This document shows positions 1 to 5,885 of a stretch of DNA of 7,878 bases, in pieces. A program made the position numbers and the translations under genes. Where the stretch lies: the NCBI GenBank assembly GCA_964398955.1, contig CAYNOZ010000067.1, forward strand, positions 1 to 7,878. The letters are read 5' to 3'. How positions within the stretch are numbered: position 1 is the first letter of the stretch; the number at the start of each line of letters is the position of its first letter. Below the pieces are notes generated by a model that made no database searches, was not told where the DNA came from, and saw only the letters and a list, made by a program, of their open reading frames with translations. The stretch comes from CAYNOZ01 sp964398955 (GTDB taxonomy: Archaea; Methanobacteriota_B; Thermococci; Thermococcales; CAYNOZ01).

Positions 1-476
1 GTGGGCGAGAGAACCGCTTTGCCTGTGATACGCTCCACCGTATCTCCAAAAAAATCGTTCAAGAAGCCATGAAAAAGAACGTAGACGTCTTAGTGTTTGA
101 GAACTTAGAGAAGATAAGGGAGAACATATCAAATGATAAGAAGTTCCAGGCTTGGGCCTTTAGAAAACTGAAAGAGTTTTTTGAATACAAGGCGGTGGAG
201 TAGGGGATGGATACGAGGATTGTTGATCCGAGTTACACTAGTCAGAGGTGTTCGAGGTGTGGACATACTTCGAGAGGGAGTAGGAGTAAGCAGAACTTTA
301 AGTGCGAAGAGTGTGGGTATAGGGTAGATTCGGATTATAATGTTTCGAAGAATATTGGGATGGGAGCTATCTTTGGCGGGCAGAAGTCCCAGTCAGGGGT
401 GGGTGATGGTCAACTTGCCCTAAAGTCGGGAGTGTTGAAGCCGAACGGGAGCTACTTCCCTACCCCTCCGGGTTAG
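1..476 (+). pseudogene. tnpB: TnpB (IS200/IS605 family RNA-guided nuclease), C-terminal part, interrupted by in-frame TAG
   Basis: TnpB is the transposon-encoded, RNA-guided RuvC-like nuclease of IS200/IS605 elements and the ancestor of Cas12. Only the C-terminal part is here; the N-terminus lies off the left edge. The reading frame starts at base 3. The RuvC-II glutamate is visible in LVFENLEKIRE (codon 99-101). A TAG at 201-203 then interrupts the frame. The same frame resumes with the near-invariant VDPSYTSQRCSRCG, a four-cysteine zinc finger (two CxxC pairs) and DSDYNVSKNI, which carries the RuvC-III aspartate. It ends at a second TAG (474-476). Apart from the amber codon nothing visible is broken, so the lesion is a single nonsense change, unless TAG is read through (for example as pyrrolysine) or the two halves are made separately. 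Base composition is clearly more GC-rich than the host genes, consistent with transfer. The family assignment is secure; the functional state is not. Confidence 0.9.
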
Positions 477-523
477 AGGTGGAGTTCACCGACAAGCCCC
501 GTCCTTCAGGCGGGGTAGTTGAC
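380..523 (+). ncRNA. Possible omega RNA (reRNA) scaffold overlapping the tnpB 3' end
   Basis: In studied IS200/IS605 elements the TnpB guide RNA is produced from the tnpB 3' end and the right end, and its guide is the flanking DNA just beyond the element. Here that would put the scaffold over the last part of tnpB and the hairpin at 497-515, with a guide of about 16-20 bases starting near 524. The 5' limit is a guess. No independent promoter was identified. The call rests on family knowledge plus the visible hairpin. Confidence 0.35.
497..515 (+). repeat. IS200/IS605 right-end hairpin with bulged T
   Basis: CCCCG (497-501) pairs with CGGGG (511-515), and CC (503-504) pairs with GG (509-510) around a TTCA tetraloop. 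T502 is left as a single bulged base. In this transposon family TnpA recognises subterminal imperfect hairpins, often with an unpaired T, and the same right-end segment forms the 3' end of the TnpB guide RNA scaffold. The fold is read directly from the sequence; its role is known from the family. Confidence 0.75.
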
Positions 524-544
524 TTGGTTCGATTGACCAAAAGA

Positions 545-556
545 ATTATATAATAT
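545..556 (+). promoter_or_regulatory. TATA box of the tRNA-Tyr gene
   Basis: TTATATAATATT lies about 36 bases upstream of the first tRNA base. An archaeal start site 25-27 bases downstream would give a leader of roughly 10 bases, to be removed by RNase P. It lies only some 20 bases beyond the inferred end of the IS element, so the insertion has left this promoter intact. Confidence 0.6.
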
Positions 557-586
557 TATTTTTCTCATATGTATGGCTTGAAATTA

Positions 587-664
587 CCCGTCGTAGCCTA
601 ACTTGGCCAGGCGGCAGACTGTAGATCTGCTCTTATCCCGGTTCAAATCCGGGCGACGGGACCA
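587..664 (+). tRNA. tRNA-Tyr (anticodon GUA), with encoded CCA
   Basis: The full cloverleaf can be drawn. The acceptor stem is CCCGTCG (587-593) with CGACGGG (654-660). The D stem is GCC/GGC. The anticodon stem is GCAGA/TCTGC around the loop CTGTAGA, with the anticodon GTA at 621-623. The variable region is short, the T stem is CCCGG/CCGGG around TTCAAAT, and the discriminator is A661. CCA follows at 662-664 and appears to be encoded. The C1-G72 pair is the known identity element that separates archaeal and eukaryotic tRNA-Tyr from the bacterial type. There is no intron. It translates UAC and UAU codons and is charged by TyrRS. Confidence 0.97.
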
Positions 665-671
665 ATTTGAT

Positions 672-697
672 TACTATTTTTCAAAATTAGTATTTTT
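672..697 (+). terminator. Hairpin plus T tracts downstream of tRNA-Tyr
   Basis: Bases 672-692 form a 21-base imperfect inverted repeat (TACTA...TAGTA with TTTT/AAAA inside, one T-T mismatch) followed by TTTTT and then a strongly T-rich stretch to about 745. Archaeal RNA polymerase terminates mainly at T-rich tracts on the non-template strand. The position just after the tRNA fits a terminator, although the A/T-rich stem is weak. Confidence 0.45.
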
Positions 698-774
698 GTG
701 AATTTTCTGATTTTTTGATTTTTGTTTTGTTTTTTGGTGGGTTCTGTGGTTTTTGGTTTGGTTGACCCAAATTC

Positions 775-782
775 TTTTAAAT
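775..782 (+). promoter_or_regulatory. Likely TATA box of serS
   Basis: TTTTAAAT is centred about 34 bases upstream of the chosen serS ATG at 813 and about 22 upstream of an in-frame ATG at 801. A start site 25-27 bases downstream would fall between the two, giving a leader of about 8 bases for the 813 start. No Shine-Dalgarno sequence precedes either ATG, so a leaderless or nearly leaderless mRNA is likely. Confidence 0.4.
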
Positions 783-812
783 TGTTTGGATATCATCATT
801 ATGGGAATAATA

Positions 813-2156
813 ATGTTAGATATTAAGTTATTACGAGAGAGTCCTGAGGTTGTTAAAAAGGATTTAAAGAAAAGGGGTTCTCTGGAGAAACTTGATTGGG
901 TAGATGAGATTCGTGAGAAGGATGAAGATTGGCGTGGTAAGCTCACGGATTTGAATGATTTGAGACATGAGAGAAATGAATTAACTCAGAAGATAGCTGA
1001 AAAAAAGAAGAATGATGTGGATGCTTCAGATATTATTGAGAAATCTCAAGATTTATCTGATAAGATTGATAAGTTGGAAAGTGATGTTGAGGAGTTAAAA
1101 GAGAGAAGAGATTATTTATTGAAGCGTCTTCCTAATATAATGGATGAATCAGTTCCTAAGGGGGAAGGTGAAGAGGATAATGTTCCTATTAGGAATTGGG
1201 GTGAACCTGATGTTTTTGAGGGTGATGTTGATCATTTTGTGGATGAGTCAGTAGATGATACAAAGTTTAATGAGCTTGATTGGAAGCCGAAGATTCATGT
1301 AGATCTTTTGGAAGATTTAAAGGTTGCTGATACTGAGAGAGCTGCTAAGGTAGCTGGTTCAAGATTTTTCTACTTGTTAGGGGATTTAGTGCAACTTAAT
1401 ATGGCTTTGATTCAATATTCAATGGATAAAATGATAGAAAAAGATTATAAACCAGTAATACCTCCCTACATGCTTCAAAGAGAGGTTGAAGAAGGAGTTA
1501 CCTCATTCGATGATTTTGAAGAAATGATATACAAGGTAGAGAACGAGGACCTATATCTAATACCAACTTCAGAGCATGCATTGGCTGGAATGCATAAAGA
1601 TGAAATCCTTCAGGATGAAGACCTTCCTATAAAATATATGGGGATTAGCCCATGCTTTAGAAAGGAAGCAGGTTCCCACGGAAAAGACACTAAAGGAATA
1701 TTCAGAGTACATCAGTTCAATAAGGTAGAACAGTTCATATTCTCAAAACCTGAAAACTCATGGGATTACCATGAAGAATTAATTAATAATGCCGAAGAAA
1801 TTTACAAAGAACTAAACATTCCTTATAGGGTAGTGAACGTATGTACAGGGGATTTAGGAATGGTTGCAGCTAAAAAATATGACATAGAAACATGGAACCC
1901 AGGACAAGGCAGATTTAGGGAAGTAGTATCCTGCAGTAACTGCACAGGATGGCAAGCACGCAGACTAAACATAAGACATAGAGAAGGGACTAGCAATGAA
2001 ACAGAATTTGTACACACATTAAACAGTACAGCATTAGCTGATACTAGAACAATAGTGGCAATATTAGAAAATAACCAAAAAGAAAACGGAGAAGTTGAAA
2101 TTCCAGAAGTACTAAGAGAATATATGAACGAAAAAGAAGTAATGAAACCTAAATAA
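813..2156 (+). CDS. serS: Seryl-tRNA synthetase (common class IIa type)
   Basis: Charges tRNA-Ser with serine in the cytoplasm. The 447-residue product starts at the ATG that gives MLDIKLLRESPEVVK, the classic N-terminus of the family; longer in-frame starts at 753 and 801 would add unrelated residues. An N-terminal coiled-coil arm (about residues 30-110, rich in Lys and Glu) is the tRNA-Ser binding domain. The catalytic core shows the TSEHA loop (252-256), motif 2 with FRKEAGSHG (arginine 283) and motif 3 with DTRTIVAILENNQ (arginine 412). It is the widespread SerRS, not the rare form of some methanogens. The acidic linker near residues 117-170 fits a halophile. The gene seems monocistronic, downstream of tRNA-Tyr. 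The coding strand changes from T/G-rich in the 5' half to A-rich in the 3' half, which is described as a finding. Identification is secure. Confidence 0.96.
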   Translation: MLDIKLLRESPEVVKKDLKKRGSLEKLDWVDEIREKDEDWRGKLTDLNDLRHERNELTQKIAEKKKNDVDASDIIEKSQDLSDKIDKLESDVEELKERRDYLLKRLPNIMDESVPKGEGEEDNVPIRNWGEPDVFEGDVDHFVDESVDDTKFNELDWKPKIHVDLLEDLKVADTERAAKVAGSRFFYLLGDLVQLNMALIQYSMDKMIEKDYKPVIPPYMLQREVEEGVTSFDDFEEMIYKVENEDLYLIPTSEHALAGMHKDEILQDEDLPIKYMGISPCFRKEAGSHGKDTKGIFRVHQFNKVEQFIFSKPENSWDYHEELINNAEEIYKELNIPYRVVNVCTGDLGMVAAKKYDIETWNPGQGRFREVVSCSNCTGWQARRLNIRHREGTSNETEFVHTLNSTALADTRTIVAILENNQKENGEVEIPEVLREYMNEKEVMKPK

Positions 2157-2189
2157 GTCTCTAAAATTTAGTTTAACATCTTTCTTAAT

Positions 2190-2248
2190 ACTTTTATTTA
2201 ATAAATAAATAGTAAGCCTTTTTATATACTTATAGAATTAATTGAGGT
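2190..2248 (+). promoter_or_regulatory. tpiA promoter and ribosome binding site
   Basis: Two TATA-like stretches are present, TTTATTTAATAA (from 2193) and TTTATATA (2221-2228). The ribosome binding site GAGGT (2244-2248) lies seven bases before the ATG at 2256. The upstream TATA is the better partner for a leader that contains this site, because the downstream one would start transcription after it. The choice between them is not settled by sequence. Confidence 0.5.
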
Positions 2249-2255
2249 TAAAAAA

Positions 2256-2927
2256 ATGAAAAACCCAGTAATAGGAATAAATTTTAAAACATATGGACAA
2301 GCATATGGGAAAAAAGCATTGGAATTATCTAAAATAGCTCAGAAAGTAAAAAATGAATCAAAAAAGGATTTAACAGTAATGGTAGCTCCTCAGGATATTG
2401 ATTTAAAGCAGATTTCTAACGAAGTGGATATACCAACTTTCGCACAACATATTGATCCAATAGGACCGGGTAGTCATACAGGTCATGTTCTTCCGGAAGC
2501 AGTGAAAGATTCTGGAGCAACAGGAGTTTTATTAAACCATTCTGAAAAAAGAATGAAAATAGCAGACATAGAATCGGCTGTAAAAAAAGCAAAAGATCTT
2601 AATATGGAAGTAATGGTGTGCGCAAATAATCCGAAAGTGAGTGCAGCTATAGCACCATTAGAACCAGATTATATCGCTATAGAACCACCGGAACTGATTG
2701 GAACTGGAGTACCAGTATCGGAAGCTAATCCAGAAGTTATTACGGAATCCATAGAATTAGTTAACGAAATAAATCCAAATATAGGTGTAATATGTGGAGC
2801 CGGTATATCTACTGGAGAAGACATAAGAAAAGCCTTAGAACTAGGAGCTGAAGGAGTATTACTAGCTTCAGGATACACTAAATCAGAAAACCCGGAAAAA
2901 GTTATGAAAAACTTACTAAATTACTAA
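2256..2927 (+). CDS. tpiA: Triosephosphate isomerase, archaeal type
   Basis: Interconverts dihydroxyacetone phosphate and glyceraldehyde 3-phosphate in glycolysis and gluconeogenesis. At 223 residues it has the short archaeal length (bacterial enzymes are near 250). Catalytic residues are visible: Lys11 in GINFKTYG, His95 in LLNHSEKR and Glu143 in AIEPPELIGTG. The phosphate-gripping glycines appear in CGAGISTGED (about 180-189) and GAEGVLLASGYTKSENP near the C-terminus. The start is fixed by the Shine-Dalgarno GAGGT seven bases upstream. The next gene encodes the enzyme that consumes both of its products. The 197-base gap and the separate ribosome binding site and TATA box suggest a separate transcript. 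Archaeal members are usually tetramers (family knowledge). Confidence 0.96.
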   Translation: MKNPVIGINFKTYGQAYGKKALELSKIAQKVKNESKKDLTVMVAPQDIDLKQISNEVDIPTFAQHIDPIGPGSHTGHVLPEAVKDSGATGVLLNHSEKRMKIADIESAVKKAKDLNMEVMVCANNPKVSAAIAPLEPDYIAIEPPELIGTGVPVSEANPEVITESIELVNEINPNIGVICGAGISTGEDIRKALELGAEGVLLASGYTKSENPEKVMKNLLNY

Positions 2928-3070
2928 AACCAAATTAAACCGTTAACCAGTAATTTCAAACTCTTTCAAAATTAAATAAAGAAAGCTATAGAATAAACTC
3001 ACAACTCTAACTTCGATTCATCAAAAAATTACCCAAAAACATTCAATCAATTTTTCTGTAATACTAAAAG

Positions 3071-3118
3071 TTTTATAGTTTGAAATAAAATTTTTTAATA
3101 TAAAATTAGTTTGAGGTG
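3071..3118 (+). promoter_or_regulatory. Promoter and ribosome binding site of the FBP aldolase/phosphatase gene
   Basis: TTTTATAG (3071-3078) would place the transcript start near 3100, ahead of the ribosome binding site GAGGTG (3113-3118). A second AT-rich box, TTAATATAAAA (around 3095-3105), is too close to yield a leader holding that site. The GTG within GAGGTG is in frame but is part of the ribosome binding site, which decides for the ATG at 3125 six bases further on. Confidence 0.5.
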
Positions 3119-3124
3119 AAGAAA

Positions 3125-4234
3125 ATGAAGACAACCTTTAGTATTATAAAAGCAGATGTTGGTAGTTTAGGTGGACACCACGTAGTACCAGAGGAACTTA
3201 TAGAAGTAGCTGAAGCTGAATTAGCTAGAGCCAAAGAAGAAGAAATAATTGATTACCATGTAACAAACTGTGGAGATGATTTAGAACTTATAATGACTCA
3301 TGATCACGGAGAAGATAGTGAAATAGTACATGAAATATCTTGGAATGTATTCCAAAAAGCTACAGAAAAAGCCAAGGAACTAGGACTTTACGGCGCAGGT
3401 CAAGATATTCTAAGCGATGCATTTTCTGGAAATGTAAGAGGAATGGGACCAGGAATAGCTGAGATTGAATTTGAAGAAAGAAAAAGCAATCCAATATTCA
3501 CGTTTTTGATGGATAAAACAGAGCCAGGAGCCTTTAACTTACCGATGTATAAAATATTTGGAGATCCATTTAACACTGCAGGATTAGTTCTAGATCCTAG
3601 TATGCATAGCGGTTTTGTATTCGAAGTTTGGGATATTAAGAACCACAAAATGGTAGAATTTAAAACCCCAGAAGATCTTTATGATATGCTAGCTTTGATA
3701 GGATCAAAAAGTAAATTCGTTATAAAGAGGATATACCCTAAAGAAGATAATCCAAACAGTTCTGAATACCCTGTTGCAGCTATATCCACAGAAAAATTAT
3801 CTCAAATAGCTGGAGAATATGTTGGGAAAGACGATCCTGTAGCAGTAGTTAGAGGACAATCTGGTTTCCCAGCAGCAGGAGAAATACTAGAACCCTTCAC
3901 ATTACCGGAATTAGTAAGCGGTTGGATGAGAGGATCTCATAACGGCCCAATAATGCCAGTTTCAGTTGAAAATGCTAGACCAACTAGATTTGATGGACCT
4001 CCTAGAGTTGTAGGACTTGGTTTCCAAGTTAAGAATGGAAGATTAGAAGGACCTTCAGACTTATTTGACGATCCAGCCTTTGATAAGGCCAGAGAAACCG
4101 CAGGAGAAATATCCGATTATATGAGAGCCCACGGACCTTTTGAACCTCATAGATTACCGGATGAGGATATGGAGTATACGACGCTGCCAAATGTCTTAGA
4201 AGATCTTAAGGATAGATTTGAAGATGTTGAGTAA
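3125..4234 (+). CDS. fbp: Bifunctional fructose-1,6-bisphosphate aldolase/phosphatase (archaeal type, class V FBPase)
   Basis: One active site condenses dihydroxyacetone phosphate and glyceraldehyde 3-phosphate to fructose 1,6-bisphosphate and then removes the 1-phosphate, which makes gluconeogenesis irreversible at this step. The 369-residue product begins MKTTFSIIKADVGSLGGHH, the family signature. Metal ligands expected for the phosphatase reaction are visible: Asp11, His18, Asp51-Asp52 in NCGDDLEL, and Asp236-Asp237. The aldolase residues sit in the Schiff-base loop EYVGKDDPV: Tyr232 and the Schiff-base Lys235. The C-terminal part, with RPTRFDGPP and HGPFEPHRLP, is typical. Length and motifs are complete, so both activities should be present. 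The gene follows tpiA, whose reaction interconverts its two substrates. The acidic C-terminus (LEDLKDRFEDVE) suits a salt-in cytoplasm. Confidence 0.96.
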   Translation: MKTTFSIIKADVGSLGGHHVVPEELIEVAEAELARAKEEEIIDYHVTNCGDDLELIMTHDHGEDSEIVHEISWNVFQKATEKAKELGLYGAGQDILSDAFSGNVRGMGPGIAEIEFEERKSNPIFTFLMDKTEPGAFNLPMYKIFGDPFNTAGLVLDPSMHSGFVFEVWDIKNHKMVEFKTPEDLYDMLALIGSKSKFVIKRIYPKEDNPNSSEYPVAAISTEKLSQIAGEYVGKDDPVAVVRGQSGFPAAGEILEPFTLPELVSGWMRGSHNGPIMPVSVENARPTRFDGPPRVVGLGFQVKNGRLEGPSDLFDDPAFDKARETAGEISDYMRAHGPFEPHRLPDEDMEYTTLPNVLEDLKDRFEDVE

Positions 4235-4280
4235 CTTTTCATAAAATAATCTTCTTATTTCTTATTTTTTAAAATTTGGT

Positions 4281-4288
4281 TATAAAAA
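4281..4288 (+). promoter_or_regulatory. TATA box of trm5; leaderless start
   Basis: TATAAAAA is centred about 28 bases upstream of the ATG at 4312, so transcription would begin at or within a few bases of the start codon. No Shine-Dalgarno sequence lies before the ATG. This indicates a leaderless mRNA and rules out the upstream in-frame TTG at 4276, which lies ahead of the TATA box. The T-rich stretch just before it (4250-4270) could also terminate the preceding gene. Confidence 0.6.
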
Positions 4289-4311
4289 CGGTTATTTTAT
4301 TGGTAGATTTT

Positions 4312-5361
4312 ATGAAGGGCTTGAGAGTTCCTAAAAATAAAGGTGAAGAAGTTAGAAAGAAACTTCTAGAATTTGATTTTCTTAATAAGAAATTTGAGAT
4401 AGAAAAGAATAATGATTTTCTAATTTTTCCATTGAAGGAATTAAAGGAAGAACCGAGTATCATAAGGAAGTATGATGTTATTGAATTTGAACCCAGTAAG
4501 ATTGAGAGATCTCCTAGGAATTATAAGGAGGTTTTGAAATCTGATTCTGATTTAAAAATTCCTGAGAATCTTTGGGATGAATTACCATCTTCATATGATT
4601 TAATTGGAGATATTGCGGTTATGGATGTTCATGATAATCTAAAGGATTACGAGAAATTTATAGGAGAAGCGTTACTAAGAGCTCATAGCAATATTAAAAC
4701 TGTATTAAGTCAGAAAAGTCCAGTTTCAGGAGAGTTTCGAGTAAGAGGTTTAAAAGTTATAGCTGGAGAAAAAAGGACAGAAACTATTCATAGAGAACAT
4801 GGTATTGAATTAAAATTAGATTTAGATGATGTTTATTTCACTCCAAGATTATCAACAGAAAGATGGAGAATAACTAAGATGGCTAATGGAGCTGAAAATG
4901 TAATAGATATGTTTGCTGGAGTTGGACCTTTTTCTATAATGATTGCTAAACATAATTCTGATGATAGTAATTTAAAAAGAGTTGAAGCCATAGAGATTAA
5001 TTCCAAGGCATTCTCTTACCTTGTAGATAATATTAAAAGAAATAATGTGCGTAATATTGTAAATCCGTATGAAGGGGATGCTGGGGAAATTATGGAAAAT
5101 TTGGAGAGTTCTGATAGGATAATCATGAATTTACCCTGGAAAAGTGATGAATTTTTAGATCTAGCTTTAACAAAAATTAATGATGATGGAGTAATTCATT
5201 ATTATACCTTCACTGATGATGTAAATAATTCTAAAAAAGATATTGAAAATAAAGTGAGAGATCTAAATTTAGATATTGAAATCGAATTTTTAAATACCAT
5301 CAAATTAAGATCGTATTCCAAAAATATTGATAACTTTGTTTTTGATTTAAAGGTTAGTTAG
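4312..5361 (+). CDS. trm5: tRNA (guanine(37)-N1)-methyltransferase Trm5
   Basis: Uses S-adenosylmethionine to methylate N1 of G37, next to the anticodon, in tRNAs reading CNN codons (and others), which prevents +1 frameshifting. The 349-residue product has the archaeal Trm5 layout: an N-terminal D1 domain (about 1-100), a middle domain and a C-terminal Rossmann methyltransferase domain. Visible motifs are SGEFRVRGL (Arg143, Arg145), the glutamate of RLSTERWRI (Glu183), the SAM-binding loop DMFAGVGPFS and the NLP motif (Asn273). These align with the catalytic Arg, Glu and Asn of the well-studied Methanocaldococcus enzyme. The ATG at 4312 is chosen because of the TATA box 28 bases upstream and because family members start at this point. 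The stop is TAG, immediately followed by the stop of the convergent gene. No frameshift is seen. Confidence 0.95.
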   Translation: MKGLRVPKNKGEEVRKKLLEFDFLNKKFEIEKNNDFLIFPLKELKEEPSIIRKYDVIEFEPSKIERSPRNYKEVLKSDSDLKIPENLWDELPSSYDLIGDIAVMDVHDNLKDYEKFIGEALLRAHSNIKTVLSQKSPVSGEFRVRGLKVIAGEKRTETIHREHGIELKLDLDDVYFTPRLSTERWRITKMANGAENVIDMFAGVGPFSIMIAKHNSDDSNLKRVEAIEINSKAFSYLVDNIKRNNVRNIVNPYEGDAGEIMENLESSDRIIMNLPWKSDEFLDLALTKINDDGVIHYYTFTDDVNNSKKDIENKVRDLNLDIEIEFLNTIKLRSYSKNIDNFVFDLKVS

Positions 5362-5796
5362 TTATCTTACTATCATGATTGGGGTTTTATCCTCTTTGTA
5401 GAATAGACTGTAATCTAAGATGGATTCTTGTTCTGTTTCCATTACTATTAAGTCTGCATTATATTTTTTAAGTTCTTCTGAAATCTCATTAGAATATTTT
5501 CCTTTAACTATTTTTGTTTTGAATTCTACTTTGTCCTCGAAATCGTCTTCCCATTCCTTCATTGCATCGTTGAATTCTTCTTTCTTGGCATCGTTGATAT
5601 CTTCTTCTATCTCTTCAATTTGAGTATCCGTCCTGACGTATTCTGATGCTTTCTGGATTTTGTCTTTAACTTTTTCTTCTATTATGTATATTACTTCTAC
5701 ATTGGCTTCAAAATATTTAGATAACTCTAATGCTTTTTCCATGGCTTTTTTTGGAAAATATTCGGAGGATACTGGGACTAAGATATTTTTAAACAA
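5362..5796 (-). CDS. Universal stress protein family (UspA-like) small protein, apparently non-ATP-binding
   Basis: A 144-residue cytoplasmic protein with the Usp fold pattern: the first strand KNILVPVSS (residues 3-11), a helix with AMEKALELSKYF, a second strand NVEVIYII and a late strand ADLIVMETE. A long, highly charged middle section (about 50-95, many Glu, Asp and Lys) is probably helical. The usual ATP-binding signature GxxG followed by G(S/T) after the last conserved strand is absent: the sequence there is ETEQESILDYSLFYKE. It may therefore bind another ligand or act through protein contacts. The start is a TTG with GAGGTG seven bases upstream. It lies 89 bases downstream of the SLC13 permease on the same strand and may act with it; Usp proteins often accompany transporters. 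The specific role is unknown. Confidence 0.8.
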   Translation of the reverse strand: MFKNILVPVSSEYFPKKAMEKALELSKYFEANVEVIYIIEEKVKDKIQKASEYVRTDTQIEEIEEDINDAKKEEFNDAMKEWEDDFEDKVEFKTKIVKGKYSNEISEELKKYNADLIVMETEQESILDYSLFYKEDKTPIMIVR

Positions 5797-5803
5797 TCTT
5801 TTG

Positions 5804-5848
5804 CACCTCTCAAATTATTTTAGGAAATTTTGTATCATTATATTATCA
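5804..5848 (-). promoter_or_regulatory. Promoter and ribosome binding site of the Usp-like gene
   Basis: On the minus strand, GATAATATAATG (5848-5837) is a good TATA box. A start about 27 bases downstream (near 5816) would give a short leader carrying GAGGTG (5809-5804), seven bases before the TTG start at 5796. The strength of this site is what supports a TTG start. A second possible TATA, TTTAAATA, lies further up at about 5870. The gene could be transcribed alone or with the permease. Confidence 0.5.
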
Positions 5849-5885
5849 AATTTGTTCATTCGGTATTTAAATTTAATGTGTTTTT

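Larger units (their letters stand above)
1..523 (+). mobile_element. Right-hand part of an IS200/IS605-family (IS1341-like) element
   Basis: The element runs in from the left edge and consists of the tnpB 3' part plus a right-end hairpin. No tnpA (HUH transposase) is visible, but the left part is missing. The right boundary is set near 523, just after the hairpin and the sequence GGGGTAGTTGAC, which resembles right ends of archaeal members of this family. The exact cleavage base cannot be fixed without an empty site. The insertion lies about 60 bases upstream of the tRNA-Tyr gene and just upstream of its TATA box. Confidence 0.75.

Noticed and set aside
519..537. TTGAC repeated at 519-523 and 533-537 as a target-site duplication
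   Set aside because: IS200/IS605 elements do not make target duplications, and five bases is too short to be meaningful.
753..812. Longer serS start at ATG 753 (or 801)
   Set aside because: The extra residues (MVWLTQILL...) are not part of the family, the likely TATA box lies inside them, and MLDIKLLRE at 813 is the canonical N-terminus.
674..946. Minus-strand open frame over the serS leader and 5' end
   Set aside because: A shadow of serS and of the T-rich leader; composition is Lys-, Asn- and Ser-rich by base bias only.
1400..1500. Replication origin at the skew change in serS
   Set aside because: It is inside an essential gene, with no origin recognition repeats and no cdc6/orc1 gene nearby.
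2161..2171. Palindrome CTAAAATTTAG after serS
   Set aside because: A five-base A/T-rich arm is expected by chance in DNA of this composition; too weak to call a terminator or operator.
3116..3124. GTG start at 3116 for the FBP aldolase/phosphatase
   Set aside because: The GTG is part of the ribosome binding site GAGGTG; the ATG at 3125 gives the standard MKTTFSIIKAD start.
4276..4311. TTG start at 4276 for trm5
   Set aside because: It lies upstream of the TATA box and adds residues not found in the family.
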